Origin: Aegilops tauschii subsp. strangulata
Taxonomy: Eukaryota; Streptophyta; Magnoliopsida; Poales; Poaceae
Direction of reading: 5' to 3'
Assembly: GCF_002575655.3 (NCBI RefSeq)
Contig: NC_053037.3
Span: forward strand, 445,935,793 to 445,999,792
Length of the DNA: 64,000 nt
Made by a program: the position numbers and the translations under genes. Positions 19,309 to 30,835 of the stretch are shown here, piece after piece (the stretch's first letter is position 1; every line of letters starts with the position of its first letter). The notes below the pieces were generated by a model. It was not told the DNA's origin. It worked only from the letters and a program-made list of their open reading frames with translations, and did no database searches.

Positions 19309-20974
19309 TGATGTCTACTACACAACCTTCTTCTTGTAGACATTGTTGGGCCTCCAAGTGCAGAGGTTTGTAGGACAGTAGCAAATTTCCCTCAAGTGGA
19401 TGACCTAAGGTTTATCAATCCGTGGGAGGCGTAGGATGAAGATGATCTCTCTCAAGCAACCCTGCAACCAAATAACTAAGAGTCTCTTGTGTCCCCAACA
19501 CACCCAATACAATGGTAAATTGTATAGGTGCACTAGTTCGGCGAAGAGATGGTGATACAAGTGCAATATGGATGGTAGATATAGCTTTTTGTAATCTGAA
19601 AATATAAAAACAGCAAGGTAACTAATAATAAAAGTGAGCGTAAACTGTATTGCAATGCTAGGAAACAAGGCCTAGGGTTCATACTTTCACTAGTGCAAGT
19701 TCTCTCAACAATAATAACATAATTGGATCATATAACTATCCCTCAACATGCAACAAAGAGTCACTCCAAAGTCACTAATAGCGGAGAACAAACGAACAGA
19801 TTATTGTAGGGTACGAAACCACCTCAAAGTTATCCTTTCTGATCGATCAATTCAAGAGTCCGTAGTAAAATAACACGAAGCTATTCTTTCCGTTCGATCT
19901 ATCATAGAGTTCGTACTAGAATAACACCTTAAGACACAAATCAACCAAAACCCTAATGTCACCTAGATACTCCAATGTCACCTCAAGTATCCGTGGGTAT
20001 GATTATACGATATGCATCACACAATCTCAGATTCATCTATTCAACCAACACAAAGAACTTCAAAGAGTGCCCCAAAGTTTCTACCGGAGAGTCAAGACGA
20101 AAACGTGTGCCAACCCCTATGCATAGATTCCCAAGGTCACGGAACCCGCAAGTTGATCACCAAAACATACATCAAGTGAATCAATAGAATACCCCATTGT
20201 CACCACGGGTATCCCACGCAAGACATACATCAAGTGTTCTCAAATCCTTAAAGACTCAATCTGATAAGATAACTTCAAAGGGAAAACTCAATCCATTACA
20301 AGAGATAGAGGGGGAGAAACATCATAAGATCCAACTATAATAGCAAAGCTCGCGATACATCAAGATCGTGCCAAATCAAGAACACGAGAGAGAGAGAGAT
20401 CAAACACATAGCTACTGGTACATACCCTCGGCCCCGAGGGTGAACTACTCCCTCCTCACCATGGAGAGCGCCGGGATGATGAATATGGCCACCGGTGAGG
20501 GATCCCCCCTCCGGCAGGGTGCCGGAATAGGGTCCCGATTGGTTTTTGGTGGCTACAGAGGCTTGCGGCGGCGGAACTCCCGATCTATTCTGCTCCGCGA
20601 TGTTTTTAGGGTATATGGGAATATATAGGCGAAAGAAGTCAGTCAGGGGAGCCATGAGGGGCCCATGAGGGTGGAGGGCGCCCCCTACCTCGTGCCTTCC
20701 TCATTGCTTCCCTTACGTACACTCCAAGTCTTCTGGATTGCTTCCGTTCCAAAAATACCTCTCCCTAAAGTTTCATTCCGTTTGGACTCCGTTTGATATC
20801 CTTTTCTGCGAAACACTGAAACAAGGGAAAAACAGGAACTGGCACTGGGCTCTGGATCAATAGGTTAGTCCCAAAAATAATATAAAAGTGTTTAGTAAAG
20901 CCCATAAATATCCAAAACAGATAATATAATCGCATGAATACTTCATAAATTATAGATACGTTGGAGACGTATCA
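19309..20974 (-). repeat. 5' LTR of element C
   Basis: 1666 bp and very similar to 12381-14045. Small indels differ, such as a 10-bp insert of tcactccaaag type near 19760. A TATA-like tatata on the minus strand lies near 20622, matching cctatatatt in sister LTRs. Confidence 0.92.
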
Positions 20975-20979
20975 GTTGG

Positions 20980-21411
20980 CTCGTGAGGGGCGGAGAGATC
21001 AAGGAAAGGCAAACCTCGCGAGGTTCTCGTGGCGTGAGCCATGACGATCAAGATCAGGCGGGCGCCAGCGCACGCAGTGTCCTTGTTTCCCCTTTGGTGC
21101 TAAGGAAGCAAGCGCGGTTGCGGAGTACCGAGGCGTCAGGCAAAGGTTTCCATATCGGTGCAACGAGACCAAGACCAGCCGGACGGCAAGACGGAGGTCA
21201 CCTTGGAGCCCAAGGCGGCGACACCACCAGAGCCTTTTGGAGGCGAAGACCGCTTTTGTCAGGATAAGCTGTACTAGCTGTCCCCTTTCAAATTGGCCGC
21301 TGTTGGCTCCCTTCCGCTCAATATTTGGGGAGAGGACCAGGGCCTATATAAGTAGAACTAGCCACCACCGTAGGAGACATCTCACCTAGATCGGAACTCA
21401 TTCGGAGGCAT
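20980..21411 (+). repeat. Element B 5' LTR, second piece
   Basis: Continues B's LTR after the GTTGG duplication and corresponds to 45908-46351 of the 3' LTR. It is 12 bp shorter because the 3' LTR has a ggcgctag-type duplication near 45990. It contains the LTR TATA box. Confidence 0.9.
21345..21351 (+). promoter_or_regulatory. TATA box of element B 5' LTR
   Basis: TATATAA in ggcctatataagtagaac; the same box is at 46285-46291 in the 3' LTR. Element E inserted 60 bp downstream and so separates this promoter from B's genes. Confidence 0.7.
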
Positions 21412-23083
21412 TGATACGTCTCCAACGTATCTATAATTTATGAAGTATTCATGCTATTATATTATCCATCTTGGATGTTTAATGGGCTTTACTATGCACT
21501 TTTATATTATTTTCGGGACTAATTTATTAACCCAGAGCCCAGAGCCCAGTGCCAGTTTCTGTTTTTCTCCTTGTTTCAGTGTTTCGCAGAAAAGGAATAT
21601 CAAACGGAGTCCAAACGGAATGAAACCTTCGGGAGAGTTATTTTTGGAACGGAAGCAATCCAGAAGACTTGGAGTGTACGTAAGGGAAGCAACGAGGAAG
21701 GCACGAGGCAGGGGGCCGCGCCCTCCACCCTCGTGGCTCCCCTGACCGACTTCTTTCGCCTATATATATATATCCATATGCCCTAAAACCATCGGGGAAC
21801 AGAATACATCGGGAGTTCCATCGCCGCAAGCCTCTGTAGCCACCAAAAACCAATCGGGATCCTATTCCGGCACCCTGCCGGAGGGGGGGATCCCTCACCG
21901 GTGGCCATCTTCATCATCCCGACGCTCTCCATGACGAGGAGGGAGTAGTTCACCCTCGGGGCTGAGGGTATGTACCAGTAGCTATGTGTTTGATCTCTCT
22001 CTCTCTCTCGTGTTCTTGTGGTGGTACGATCTTGATGTATCGCGAGCTTTGCTATTGTAGTTGGATCTTATGATGTTTCTCCCCCTCTACTCTCTTGTAA
22101 TGGATTGAGTTTTCCCTTTGAAGTTATCTTATTGGATTGAGTCTTTAAGGATTTGAGAACACTTGATGTATGTCTTGCATGTGTGTATCTGTGGTGACAA
22201 TGGGATATCACGTGATCCACTTGATGTATGTTTTGGTGATCAACTTGCGGGTTCCGCCCATGAACCTATGCATAGGTGTTGGCACACGTTTTTGTCTTGA
22301 CTCTCCGGTAGAAACTTTGGGGCACTCTTTGAAGTTCTTTGTGTTGGTTGAATAGATGAATCTGAGATTGTGTGATGCATATCGTATAATCATACCCACC
22401 GATACTTGAGGTGACAATGGAGTATCTAGGTGACATTAGGGTTTTGGTTGATTTGTGTCTTAAGGTGTTATTCTAGTACGAACTCTATGATAGATCGAAC
22501 GGAAAGAATAGCTTCGTGTTATTTTACTATGGACTCTTGAATAGATCGATCACAAATGATAACTTTGAGGTGGTTTCGTACCCTACAATAATCTCTTCGT
22601 TTGTTCTCCGCTATTAGTGACTTCGGAGTGACTCTTTGTTGCATGTTGAGGGATAGTTATATGATCCAGTTATGTTATTATTGTTGAGAGAACTTGCACT
22701 AGTGAAAGTATGAACCCTAGGCCTTGTTTCAACGCATTGCAATACCGTTTACGCTCACTTTTATCATTAGTTACCTTGCTGTTTTTATATTTTCAGATTA
22801 CAAAAACATATATCTACCATCCATATTGCACTTGTATCACCATCTCTTCGCCAAACTAGTGCACCTATACAATTTACCATTGTATTGGGTGTGTTGGGGA
22901 CACAAGAGACTCTTTGTTATTTCGTTGCAGGGTTGCTTGAGAGAGACCATCTTCATCCTACGCCTCCCACGGATTGATAAACCTTAGGTCATCCACTTGA
23001 GGGAAATTTGCTACTGTCCTACAAACCTCTGCACTTGGAGGCCCAACAACGTCCACAAGAAGAAGGTTGCATAGTAGACATCA
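21412..23083 (+). repeat. 5' LTR of element E
   Basis: TGATACGTCTCCAACGTATC ... TAGTAGACATCA, complete. It carries a ct microsatellite (22002-22018) and a TATA-like tatatatata run at 21763-21772. Confidence 0.92.
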
Positions 23084-23093
23084 AGCTCTTTTC

Positions 23094-23111
23094 TGGCGCC
23101 GTTGCCGGGGA
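23094..23111 (+). other. Primer-binding site of element E (tRNA-Asp type)
   Basis: TGGCGCCGTTGCCGGGGA, 10 bp after the LTR end; identical to the site in element C. Confidence 0.85.
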
Positions 23112-23208
23112 GGTGAGTGCTTGAAGGTATATCTTTAGATCTTGCAATAGAATCTTTTTGTTTCTTGTTTTATCACTAGTTAGTTTATAAAAGAAAACTA
23201 CAAAAAAA

Positions 23209-23985
23209 ATGGAATTGAGTTTGCCTCATACGCTTCATCTTTTTAATATCTTTCGTGAGTATGATGGAAAGGAAAATTGTGCTCAAGTGCTAGAAGAAGA
23301 AATCTATAGAATGTTTGGCACTAAATCTTTTTATGATGAGCAAGATTGCAATGTTATTAGTATGAATTCAATGAATATCCATGATGCTAATGAAATGCAA
23401 AGCCACAAGCTTGGGGAAGCTATGTTTGATGAAGATGATATTTTTTGTCCCCCAAGTTTTGATGAGCAAATTTATTATGCTGAAAGCATGCCTCCTATTT
23501 ATGATGATTATTGTGATGACACGTATGCTATAAAGAATAAATATAACCATGAAACTTTTCATCTTGATTTTGATTTTCAATTGGATTATGCCTCACATAA
23601 TAGTTATTTTGTTGAGTTTGCTCCCACTACTATTCATGAGAAGAAATTTGCTTATGTGGAGAGTAATAAAAATTCTATGCTTGTAGATCATGAAAAGAAT
23701 GCTTTATGTGATGGTTATATTGTTGAATTCATTAATGATGCTACTGAAAATTATTATGAGGGAGGAACATATGCTTGTAGGAATTGCAATATTATCAAGT
23801 TTCCTCTCTATGTGCTTAAAGTTTTGAAGTTATGCTTGTTTTGCCTTCCTATGCTAGTTGATTATTGTTCCCATAAGTTGTTTGCTCACAAAATCCCTAT
23901 GCATAGGAAGTGGGTTAGACTTAAATGTGCTAGTCATATTATTCATGATGCTCTCTTTATGTTTCAATTCTTATCTTTTAGGTGA
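23209..23985 (+). CDS. Element E gag-like protein, internally deleted
   Basis: ORF of 258 codons beginning MELSLPHTLHLFNIF like element C. Residues 1-60 match C's N-terminus. It then jumps, at NEMQSHKLGEAMFDEDDIF, to a point well past C's zinc knuckle, so the knuckle, the basic stretch and one KLG repeat are missing. The C-terminal ~110 residues (KNALCDGYIVE, YACRNCN, KLFAHKIPMHRKWVRLKC) are nearly the same as in C. The frame is intact through the deletion, so the deletion is a multiple of three or was tolerated. Whether the product could still bind RNA is doubtful. Confidence 0.7.
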   Translation: MELSLPHTLHLFNIFREYDGKENCAQVLEEEIYRMFGTKSFYDEQDCNVISMNSMNIHDANEMQSHKLGEAMFDEDDIFCPPSFDEQIYYAESMPPIYDDYCDDTYAIKNKYNHETFHLDFDFQLDYASHNSYFVEFAPTTIHEKKFAYVESNKNSMLVDHEKNALCDGYIVEFINDATENYYEGGTYACRNCNIIKFPLYVLKVLKLCLFCLPMLVDYCSHKLFAHKIPMHRKWVRLKCASHIIHDALFMFQFLSFR

Positions 23986-26933
23986 GCATCATTGAAATCA
24001 TCATGCCTAGCTAGGGGCGTTAAACGTTAGCGCTTGTTGGGAGGCAACCCAATTTTATTTTTGTTCCTTTCTTTTTGGTTCTGTTTAGTAATAAATAAAT
24101 CATCTAGCCTCTGGTTAGATGTGGTTTCATGTTTTAATTAGTGTTTGTGCCAAGTAAGACCTATAGGATCTTCTTGGGTGATAGTTATTTGATCTTGCTG
24201 AAAATTCCAGAAACTTTCTGTTCACGAAAACAATTGTTTAAAATCACCAGAACGTGATAAAATACTGATTACAATTGAAGCAGATCAATAATCAAATTAT
24301 CTAGGTCGTCCTATTTTGGTAGAATTTTTTGAGTTCCATAAGTTTGCGTTAGTTACAGATTACTACAGACTGTTCTGTTTTTGACAGATTCTGTTTTTCG
24401 TGTGTTGTTTGCTTATTTTGATGAAACTATGGCTAATAAAATAGTTTATAAACCATAGATAAGTTGGTATACAGTAGATTTAACACCAATACAAATAAAT
24501 AATGAGTTCATTACAGTACCTTGAAGTGGTGTTTTGTTTTCTTTCGCTAACAGAGCTCACGAGCTTTTCTGTTAAGTTTTGTGTTGTGAAGTTTTCAAGT
24601 TTTGGGTAAAGATTCGATGGACTACGGAATAAGGAGTGGAAAGAGACTAAGCTTGGGGATTCCCAAGGCACCCCAAGGAAATATTCAAGGACAACCAAGA
24701 GCCTAAGCATGGGGATGCCCCGGATGGCATCCCCTCTTTCGTCTTCGTTCATCGGTAACTTTACTTGGAGCTATATTTTTATTCACCACATGATATGTGT
24801 TTTGCTTCGAGCGTCATTTTATTTTGTTAATATTTGCTTGCTGTTAGTTAGAATAATGTTTTGCATCTTTATTTTCAATAAAAATGTCAAGGATAGCCTT
24901 TACCATGCTTATTTTGCAAGTATACATGTTGCTGTTTCAAAACAGAAAGTTTACCGCTGTTGCAAAAATTCCCTAGAAAAGTCAGAATATGATAAAATGT
25001 TGAAACTTTTTGCATATTGAGCTCTGATAAATTTTCTACAGTGTGGTAGAATTTCATAATGTTTGGAGTTAGGGAAGTATGATGAATCTTGCATTCTTTA
25101 CAGACTGTACTGTTTTGGCAGTTTGCTGTTATGTTTGCATTATTTGCATATGTTTGCTTGTTTAATGATTCTATTTGAGGATAGGAGTATTAAATATGCA
25201 GAGGCATTTAGTATGCAATGTTGAATAGTAATTTTAGTGATTTGTTACAGTAGAAAATGATAAGGTTTTTGCATTGGTTTATACTAACTTATCTCATGAG
25301 TTCTTGTTGAGTTTGGTGTGGATGAAGCTTTCGAGATTTAGGAAACCGTGATATAAAAGGAATTAAGGAGACACAAAAGCTCAAGCTTGGGGATGCCCAA
25401 GGCAACCCAAGATAATATTTCAAGAAGTCTCAAGCATGTAAGCTTGGGGATGCCCCGGTAGGCATCCCACCTTTCTTCTTCAACAATTATCGGTTAGTAT
25501 CGGTTGAGCCTAAGTTTTTGCTTCTTCACATGACGAGTGCTATCCTTGAAATGTCGTTTTATTTTGTTTTGCTTGCTGTATGAATAATATCCCAAGATCT
25601 GAAATTCTTAAATGAGAGAGAGTCTTCACATAGCTACATAATTATTTGACTACTCATTGATCTTCACTTATCTTTTTGGAGTAGTTTGTCATTTACTCAT
25701 GTGCTTCACTTATATCCTACGAGTAAATGGTTGAATGATTTGAATGTCATAAATCTGAAATCATATATGTTTCATATGCTTATCCCATGGGGAGTAATGA
25801 CTTCACATATAAGAAGTAGAGGTGGTAAATTTATTGAAGGTTAGCAAACATTGTATTGGTCACTTGAACAATTCATGAAAGAATATTGAAGGAAGAGAGA
25901 TTTCACATATAAATATACTATCTTTTACATCTTCTATGATTGTTAGCCCCATTAATTATTTCCAAACATGAGCAAATTAGTTGAAGTTGGACAAGGAAGA
26001 CAACATAATGAGTTATGCTTGGGTATATTTGTATAGAAGTTATATTGTTATGGATCCTCTAACATGTGGTGCTTGCTATTTAGAATCCTTTGCTAGCCAA
26101 AATATCTGTACTAAGCGGGAATACTGCTTGTGCATCCAAACTCCTTGAACCAAGTTTCTTCCATGAGTTTCCACCATATCTACCTATATGCGGTATTTAC
26201 CTGCCGTTCCAAGTAAATTTGCATGTGCCAAACTCTAAACCTTCAAATAATAATCTATTTTGTATGCCCGAATCGCTCATGTAGCGACTAGGGGCTGTCA
26301 GTATCTTCCATGCTAGGTGGGTTATTCTCACGATGAGTGGACTCCGCTCATCATTCACGAGAAAATGGCTCGTAACTGGGATGCCCAGTCCTATGATCAA
26401 AAGATCAAAAACAAAATCACAAATAATTTAAACAAAACTCCCCCAGGAATGTTGATAGTTGGACGGCACCCGTTGTTTCGGACAAGCCGTGGAGTGTGAA
26501 TGTTGGTGGAGGGGGATTAAAAACTTTACCTTTTTGCGTGGGAACCGCCTATAATGTATGTAGTATGGAAGATATTGGGAACTCTTGGTCGTTATGTTGT
26601 CAATGAAAGCATACCTCTCAAAATTATTTTCATCTCTGTTTTAGCTTCGAGCTCTGGCACCTCTGCAAATCCCTGCTTCCCTCTGCGAAGGGCCTACCTT
26701 TTACTTTTATGCAAGAGTCAGTAGTATTCCTTCTCATTCCAACCTACTCTTTAGTTGGCAAGCATCATGTGATGGAAAGATCTAAGCATATATGGCCATT
26801 CAAATATATTTGATCATGAATTATTATTGTTGACATTACCCTTGAGGTAAAAGGTTGGGAGGCGAAACATTAAGCCCCTATCTTTCTCTGTGTTCGATGA
26901 ATGCTATTTGTTCTAAAAATATGCTTTGAGTGG
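23986..26933 (+). other. Element E 3' non-coding region up to solo LTR G
   Basis: About 2.9 kb, AT-rich and collinear with the 14060-17348 region of C on the opposite strand. PPT-like words aagcttgggg(atgcc) occur at 24649, 25383 and 25440, and aagcatggggatgcc at 24705. No credible gene. Confidence 0.6.
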
Positions 26934-28610
26934 TGATACGTCTCCAACGTATCTATAATTTATGAAGTATTCATGCTATTATATTATCCATCTTGGATGT
27001 TTTATGGGCTTTACTATGCACTTTTATATTACTTTTGGGACTAACCTATTGACCCAGAGCACAGTGCCGGTTTTTGTTTTTTCCCTTGTTTCAGTGTTTC
27101 GCAGAAAAGGAATATCAAACGGAGTCCAAACAGAATGAAACCTTCGGAAAAGTTATTTTTGGAAAGAAGCAATACGGGAGACTTGGAGTGCACGTCAGGG
27201 GATCAACGAGGAGAGCACGAGGCAGGGGGGCACGCCCACCCCCTGGGCGTGCCCTCCACCCTCGTGGGCCCCTCGTGGCTCTCCTCACCGACTTCTTTCG
27301 CCTATATATTCCCATATACCCTAAAACCTTCGAAAAACAGAATAGATCGGGAGTTCCGCCGCCACAAGCCTCTGTAGCCACCAAAAACCAATCAGGACCC
27401 TGTTCCGGCACCCTGCCGGAGGGGGGAATCCCTCTCCGGTGGCCATCTTCATCATCTCGGCGCTCTCCATGACGAGGAGGGAGTAGTTCACCCTCGGGGC
27501 TGAGGGTATGTACCAGTAGCTATGTGTGTGATCTCTCTCTCTCTCTTTCTCTCTCTCGTGTTCTTGTGGTGATACGATCTTGATGTATCGCGAGCTTTGC
27601 TATTGTAGTTGGACCTTATGATGTTTCTCCCCCTCTACTCTCTTGTAATGGATTGAGTTTTCCCTTTGAAGTTATCTTATCAGATTGAGTCTTTAATGAT
27701 TTGAGAACACTTGATGTATGTCTTGCGTGGGATAACCGTGGTGACAATGGGTTATTCTATTGATTCACTCGATGTATGTTTTGGTGATCAACTTGCGGGT
27801 TCCGCCCATGAACCTATGCATAGGGGTTGGCACACGTTTTCGTCTTGACTCTCCGGTAGAAACTTTGGGGCAATCTTTGAGGTTCTATGTGTTGGTTGAA
27901 TAGATGAATCTAAGATTGTGTGATGCATATAGTATAATCATACCCATAGATACTTGAGGTGACATTGGAGTATCTAGGTGACATTAGGGTTTTGGTTGAT
28001 GTGTGTCTTAAGGTGTTATTTTACTACGAACTCTAGGGCTATTTGTGACACTTATAGGAATAGCCCAATGGATTGATCGAAAAGAATAACTTTGAGGTGG
28101 TTTCGTACCCTACCGTAATCTCTTCGTTTGTTCTCCTCTATTAGTGACTTTGGAATGACTCTTTGTTGCATGTTGAGGGATAGTTATATGATCCAATTAT
28201 GTTATTGTTGTTGAGAGAACTTGCACTAGTGAAATTATTAACCCTAGGCCTTGTTTCCTAGCATTGCAATACCGTTTACGCTCACTTTTATCATTAGTTA
28301 CCTTGCTGTTTTTATATTTTCAGATTACAAAAACCTATATCTACCATCCATATTGCACTTGTATCACCATCTCTTCGCCGAACTAGTGCACCTATACAAT
28401 TTACCATTGTATTGGGTGTGTTGGGGACACAAGAGACTCTTTGTTATTTGGTTGCAGGGTTGTTTGAGAGAGACCATCTTCAACCTAGGCCTCCCACGGA
28501 TTGATAAACCTTAGGTCATCCGCTTGAGGGAAATTTGCTACTGTCCTACAAACCTCTGCACTTGGAGGCCCAACAACGTCTACAAGCAGAAGGTTGCGTA
28601 GTAGACATCA
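26934..28610 (+). mobile_element. Solo LTR G inside element E
   Basis: A complete LTR of the same family (1677 bp, TGATACGTCTCCAACG ... GTAGACATCA) with no internal region, flanked by TSD AGTGG at 26929-26933 and 28611-28615. E's internal sequence resumes on both sides. Solo LTRs arise by recombination between the two LTRs of a full element. It differs from the C/E LTRs in a segment near 28040-28080 (a ctagggctatttgtgacac stretch), so it came from a somewhat different subfamily. Confidence 0.92.
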
Positions 28611-28615
28611 AGTGG

Positions 28616-28968
28616 TAGCAATCATGGAAGACTAAATGATAGTTGAGTATGTGAAGTTTGCTGAATCAAAGCTCTGACATAGACTCTTCCTGAAAATAAG
28701 ATGAATTGCAATTGTTTGATGACTAAGAACATAGTTTGTTAGTTTTCAAGAAAGTTTATGATCTATGCTTTAGCATGTGAATAGATTGTAACTTGATCAT
28801 GAAAAGTTCTATGAATTGAGCTACTGTTATGACATATAATGATGCTAGAAAAGGTGATTGAAATTATCATTGATCAAACTTGTGCACCTGCTAGCATTCA
28901 CACTTCATAAATTCTTTCTTTTATCATTTTCCTACTCGAGGACGAGTAGGAATTAAGCTTGGGGATGC
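28616..28968 (+). other. Element E internal end with polypurine tract
   Basis: Non-coding sequence collinear with 14046-14410 of C. The PPT aagcttggggatgc at 28955-28968 abuts the 3' LTR. Just upstream the word cctactcgaggacgagtagg (28931-28950) is a perfect inverted repeat. Confidence 0.7.
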
Positions 28969-30531
28969 TGATACGTCTCCAACGTATCTATAATTTATGA
29001 AGTATTCATGCTATTATATTATCCATCTTGGATGTTTAATGGGCTTTACTATGCACTTTTATATTATTTTTGGGACTAACTTATTAACCCAGAGCCCAGT
29101 GCCAGTTTCTGTTTTTCTCCTTGTTTCAGTGTTTCGTAGAAAAGGAATATCAAACGGAATGAAACCTTCGGGAGAGTTATTTTTGGAACGGAAGCAATCC
29201 AGAAGACTTGGAGTGTACGTAAGGGAAGCAATGAGGAAGGCACGAGGCAGGGGGCGCGCCCACGCCCTGGGCGCGCCCATGCCCTGGGCGCGCCCTCCAC
29301 CCTCGTGGCTTCCCTGACCAACTTCTTTCGCCTATATATATATATCCATATACGCTAAAACCATCGGGGAACAGAATAGATCGGGAGTTCCACCGCCGCA
29401 AGCCTCTGTAGCCACCAAAAACCAATCGGGACCCTGTTCCGGCACCCTGCCGGAGGGGGGGATCCCTCACCGGTGGCCATCTTCGTCATTCCGGCGCTCT
29501 CCATGACGAGGAGGGAGTAGTTCACCCTCAGGGCTGAGGGTATGTACCAGTAGCTATGTGTTTGATCTCTCTCTCTCTCGTGTTCTTGAGGTGGTACGAT
29601 CTTGATGTATCGCGAGCTTTGCTATTGTAGTTGGATCTTATGATGTTTCTCCCCCTCTAATCTCTTGTAATGGATTGAGTTTTCCCTTTGAAGTTATCTT
29701 ATTGGATTGAGTCTTTAAGGATTTGAGAACACTTGATGTATGTCTTGCATGTGTGTATCTGTGGTGACAATGGGATATCAAGTGATCCACTTGATGTATG
29801 TTTTGGTGATCAACTTGCGGGTTCCGCCCATGAACCTATGCATAGGGGTTGGCACACGTTTTTGTCTTGACTCTCCGGTAGAAACTTTGGGGCACTCTTT
29901 GAAGTTCTTTGTGTTGGTTGAATAGATGAATCTGAGATTGTGTGATGCATATCGTATAATCGTACCCACCGATACTTGAGGTGACAATGGAGTATCTAGG
30001 TGACGTTAGGGTTTTGGTTGATTTGTGTCTTAAGGTGTTATTCTAGTACGAACTCTATGATAGATCGAACGGAAAGAATAGCTTCGTGTTATTTTACTAC
30101 GGACTCTTGAATAGATCGATCACAAAGGATAACTTTGAGGTGGTTTCGTACCCTACAATAATCTCTTCGTTTGTTCTCCGCTATTAGTGACTTTGGAGTG
30201 ACTCTTTGTTGCATGTTGAGGGATAGTTATATGTTCCAGTTATGTTATTATTGTTGAGAGAACTTGCACTAGTGAAAGTATGAACCCTAGGCCTTGTTTC
30301 AACGCATTGCAATACCGTTTACGCTCACTTTTATCACTTGCTACCTTGCTGTTTTTATATTTTCAGATTACAAAAACCTATATCTAGCATCCATATTGCA
30401 CCTGTATCACCATCTCTTCGCCGAACTAGTGCACCTATACAATTTACCATTGTATTGGGTGTGTTGGGGACACAAGAGACTCTTTGTTATTTCGTTGCAG
30501 GGTTGCTTGAGAGAGACCATCTTCATCCTAC
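28969..30531 (+). repeat. 3' LTR of element E, truncated
   Basis: Begins TGATACGTCTCC and agrees with the 5' LTR until catcctac at about 30531, then changes to B LTR sequence. It lacks the last ~109 bp. It carries two extra gcccTGGGCGCGCCC copies near 29260-29295 compared with the 5' LTR. Confidence 0.88.
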
Positions 30532-30794
30532 CACAACCTCAGGAGGCTGTTCTTCCCCTTGTACTGTTTATCATCAGCCCAAGAGGCAATCCACCACCAC
30601 CACACTGGAGTAGGGTATTACACCACAACGGTGGCCCAAACCAGTATAAACCTTGTGTCTCTTGTGCTGTGACTTCGTTGAGTTCGTCTCTGAGATCTTA
30701 GCAAGCTAGGGCGTGGATCGGTAGGGGGGAAAGAACTTCGTGCGCACCCCAGAGTTCGAACCTTATGGGTTTTGCCGGAACCCATGATCCGACA
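30532..30794 (+). repeat. Element B 5' LTR, third piece
   Basis: Matches 46388-46648 of B's 3' LTR (aggaggctgttcttcccc ... gatccgaca). About 45 bp present in the 3' LTR (ctgatctttagccacacg...) are missing at the junction with E. Confidence 0.88.
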
Positions 30795-30796
30795 TT

Positions 30797-30814
30797 TGGC
30801 GCGCCAGGTAGGGG
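30797..30814 (+). other. Primer-binding site of element B
   Basis: tggcgcgccaggtagggg, 2 bp after the LTR end; near-identical to the site of element A. Confidence 0.65.
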
Positions 30815-30835
30815 TGCGCCGTAGCTTTCCTTCTG

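Larger units (their letters stand above)
12381..20974 (-). mobile_element. Element C: pol-less long-LTR Gypsy retrotransposon
   Basis: LTRs at 12381-14045 (1665 bp) and 19309-20974 (1666 bp) start TGATACGTCTCCAACGTATC and end ...TAGTAGACATCA on the minus strand. TSD GTTGG is at 12376-12380 and 20975-20979, and B's LTR is continuous across it. The internal region (14046-19308) has a tRNA-Asp-type PBS, one long ORF with a zinc knuckle and a PPT, but no protease, RT, RNase H or integrase. It must therefore have been mobilised by enzymes made elsewhere. The LTRs resemble what I remember as the Triticeae Sabrina group; that name is from memory. Confidence 0.92.
21412..30531 (+). mobile_element. 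Element E: pol-less long-LTR Gypsy retrotransposon, 3' truncated
   Basis: Same family as element C but in the plus orientation. The 5' LTR is 21412-23083 (1672 bp), followed by a tRNA-Asp PBS, a shortened gag-like ORF, non-coding sequence holding solo LTR G, a PPT and a 3' LTR beginning at 28969. The 3' LTR stops at about 30531, about 109 bp short of its expected end, and joins B's LTR after loss of roughly 45 bp of target sequence. No TSD therefore remains on the right. Without G the element would be about 7.4 kb. Confidence 0.9.

Noticed and set aside
7091..28615. Identical AGTGG target duplications of element A and solo LTR G as evidence of a shared target preference
   Set aside because: A 5-bp match between two sites is not significant, and the elements belong to different families.
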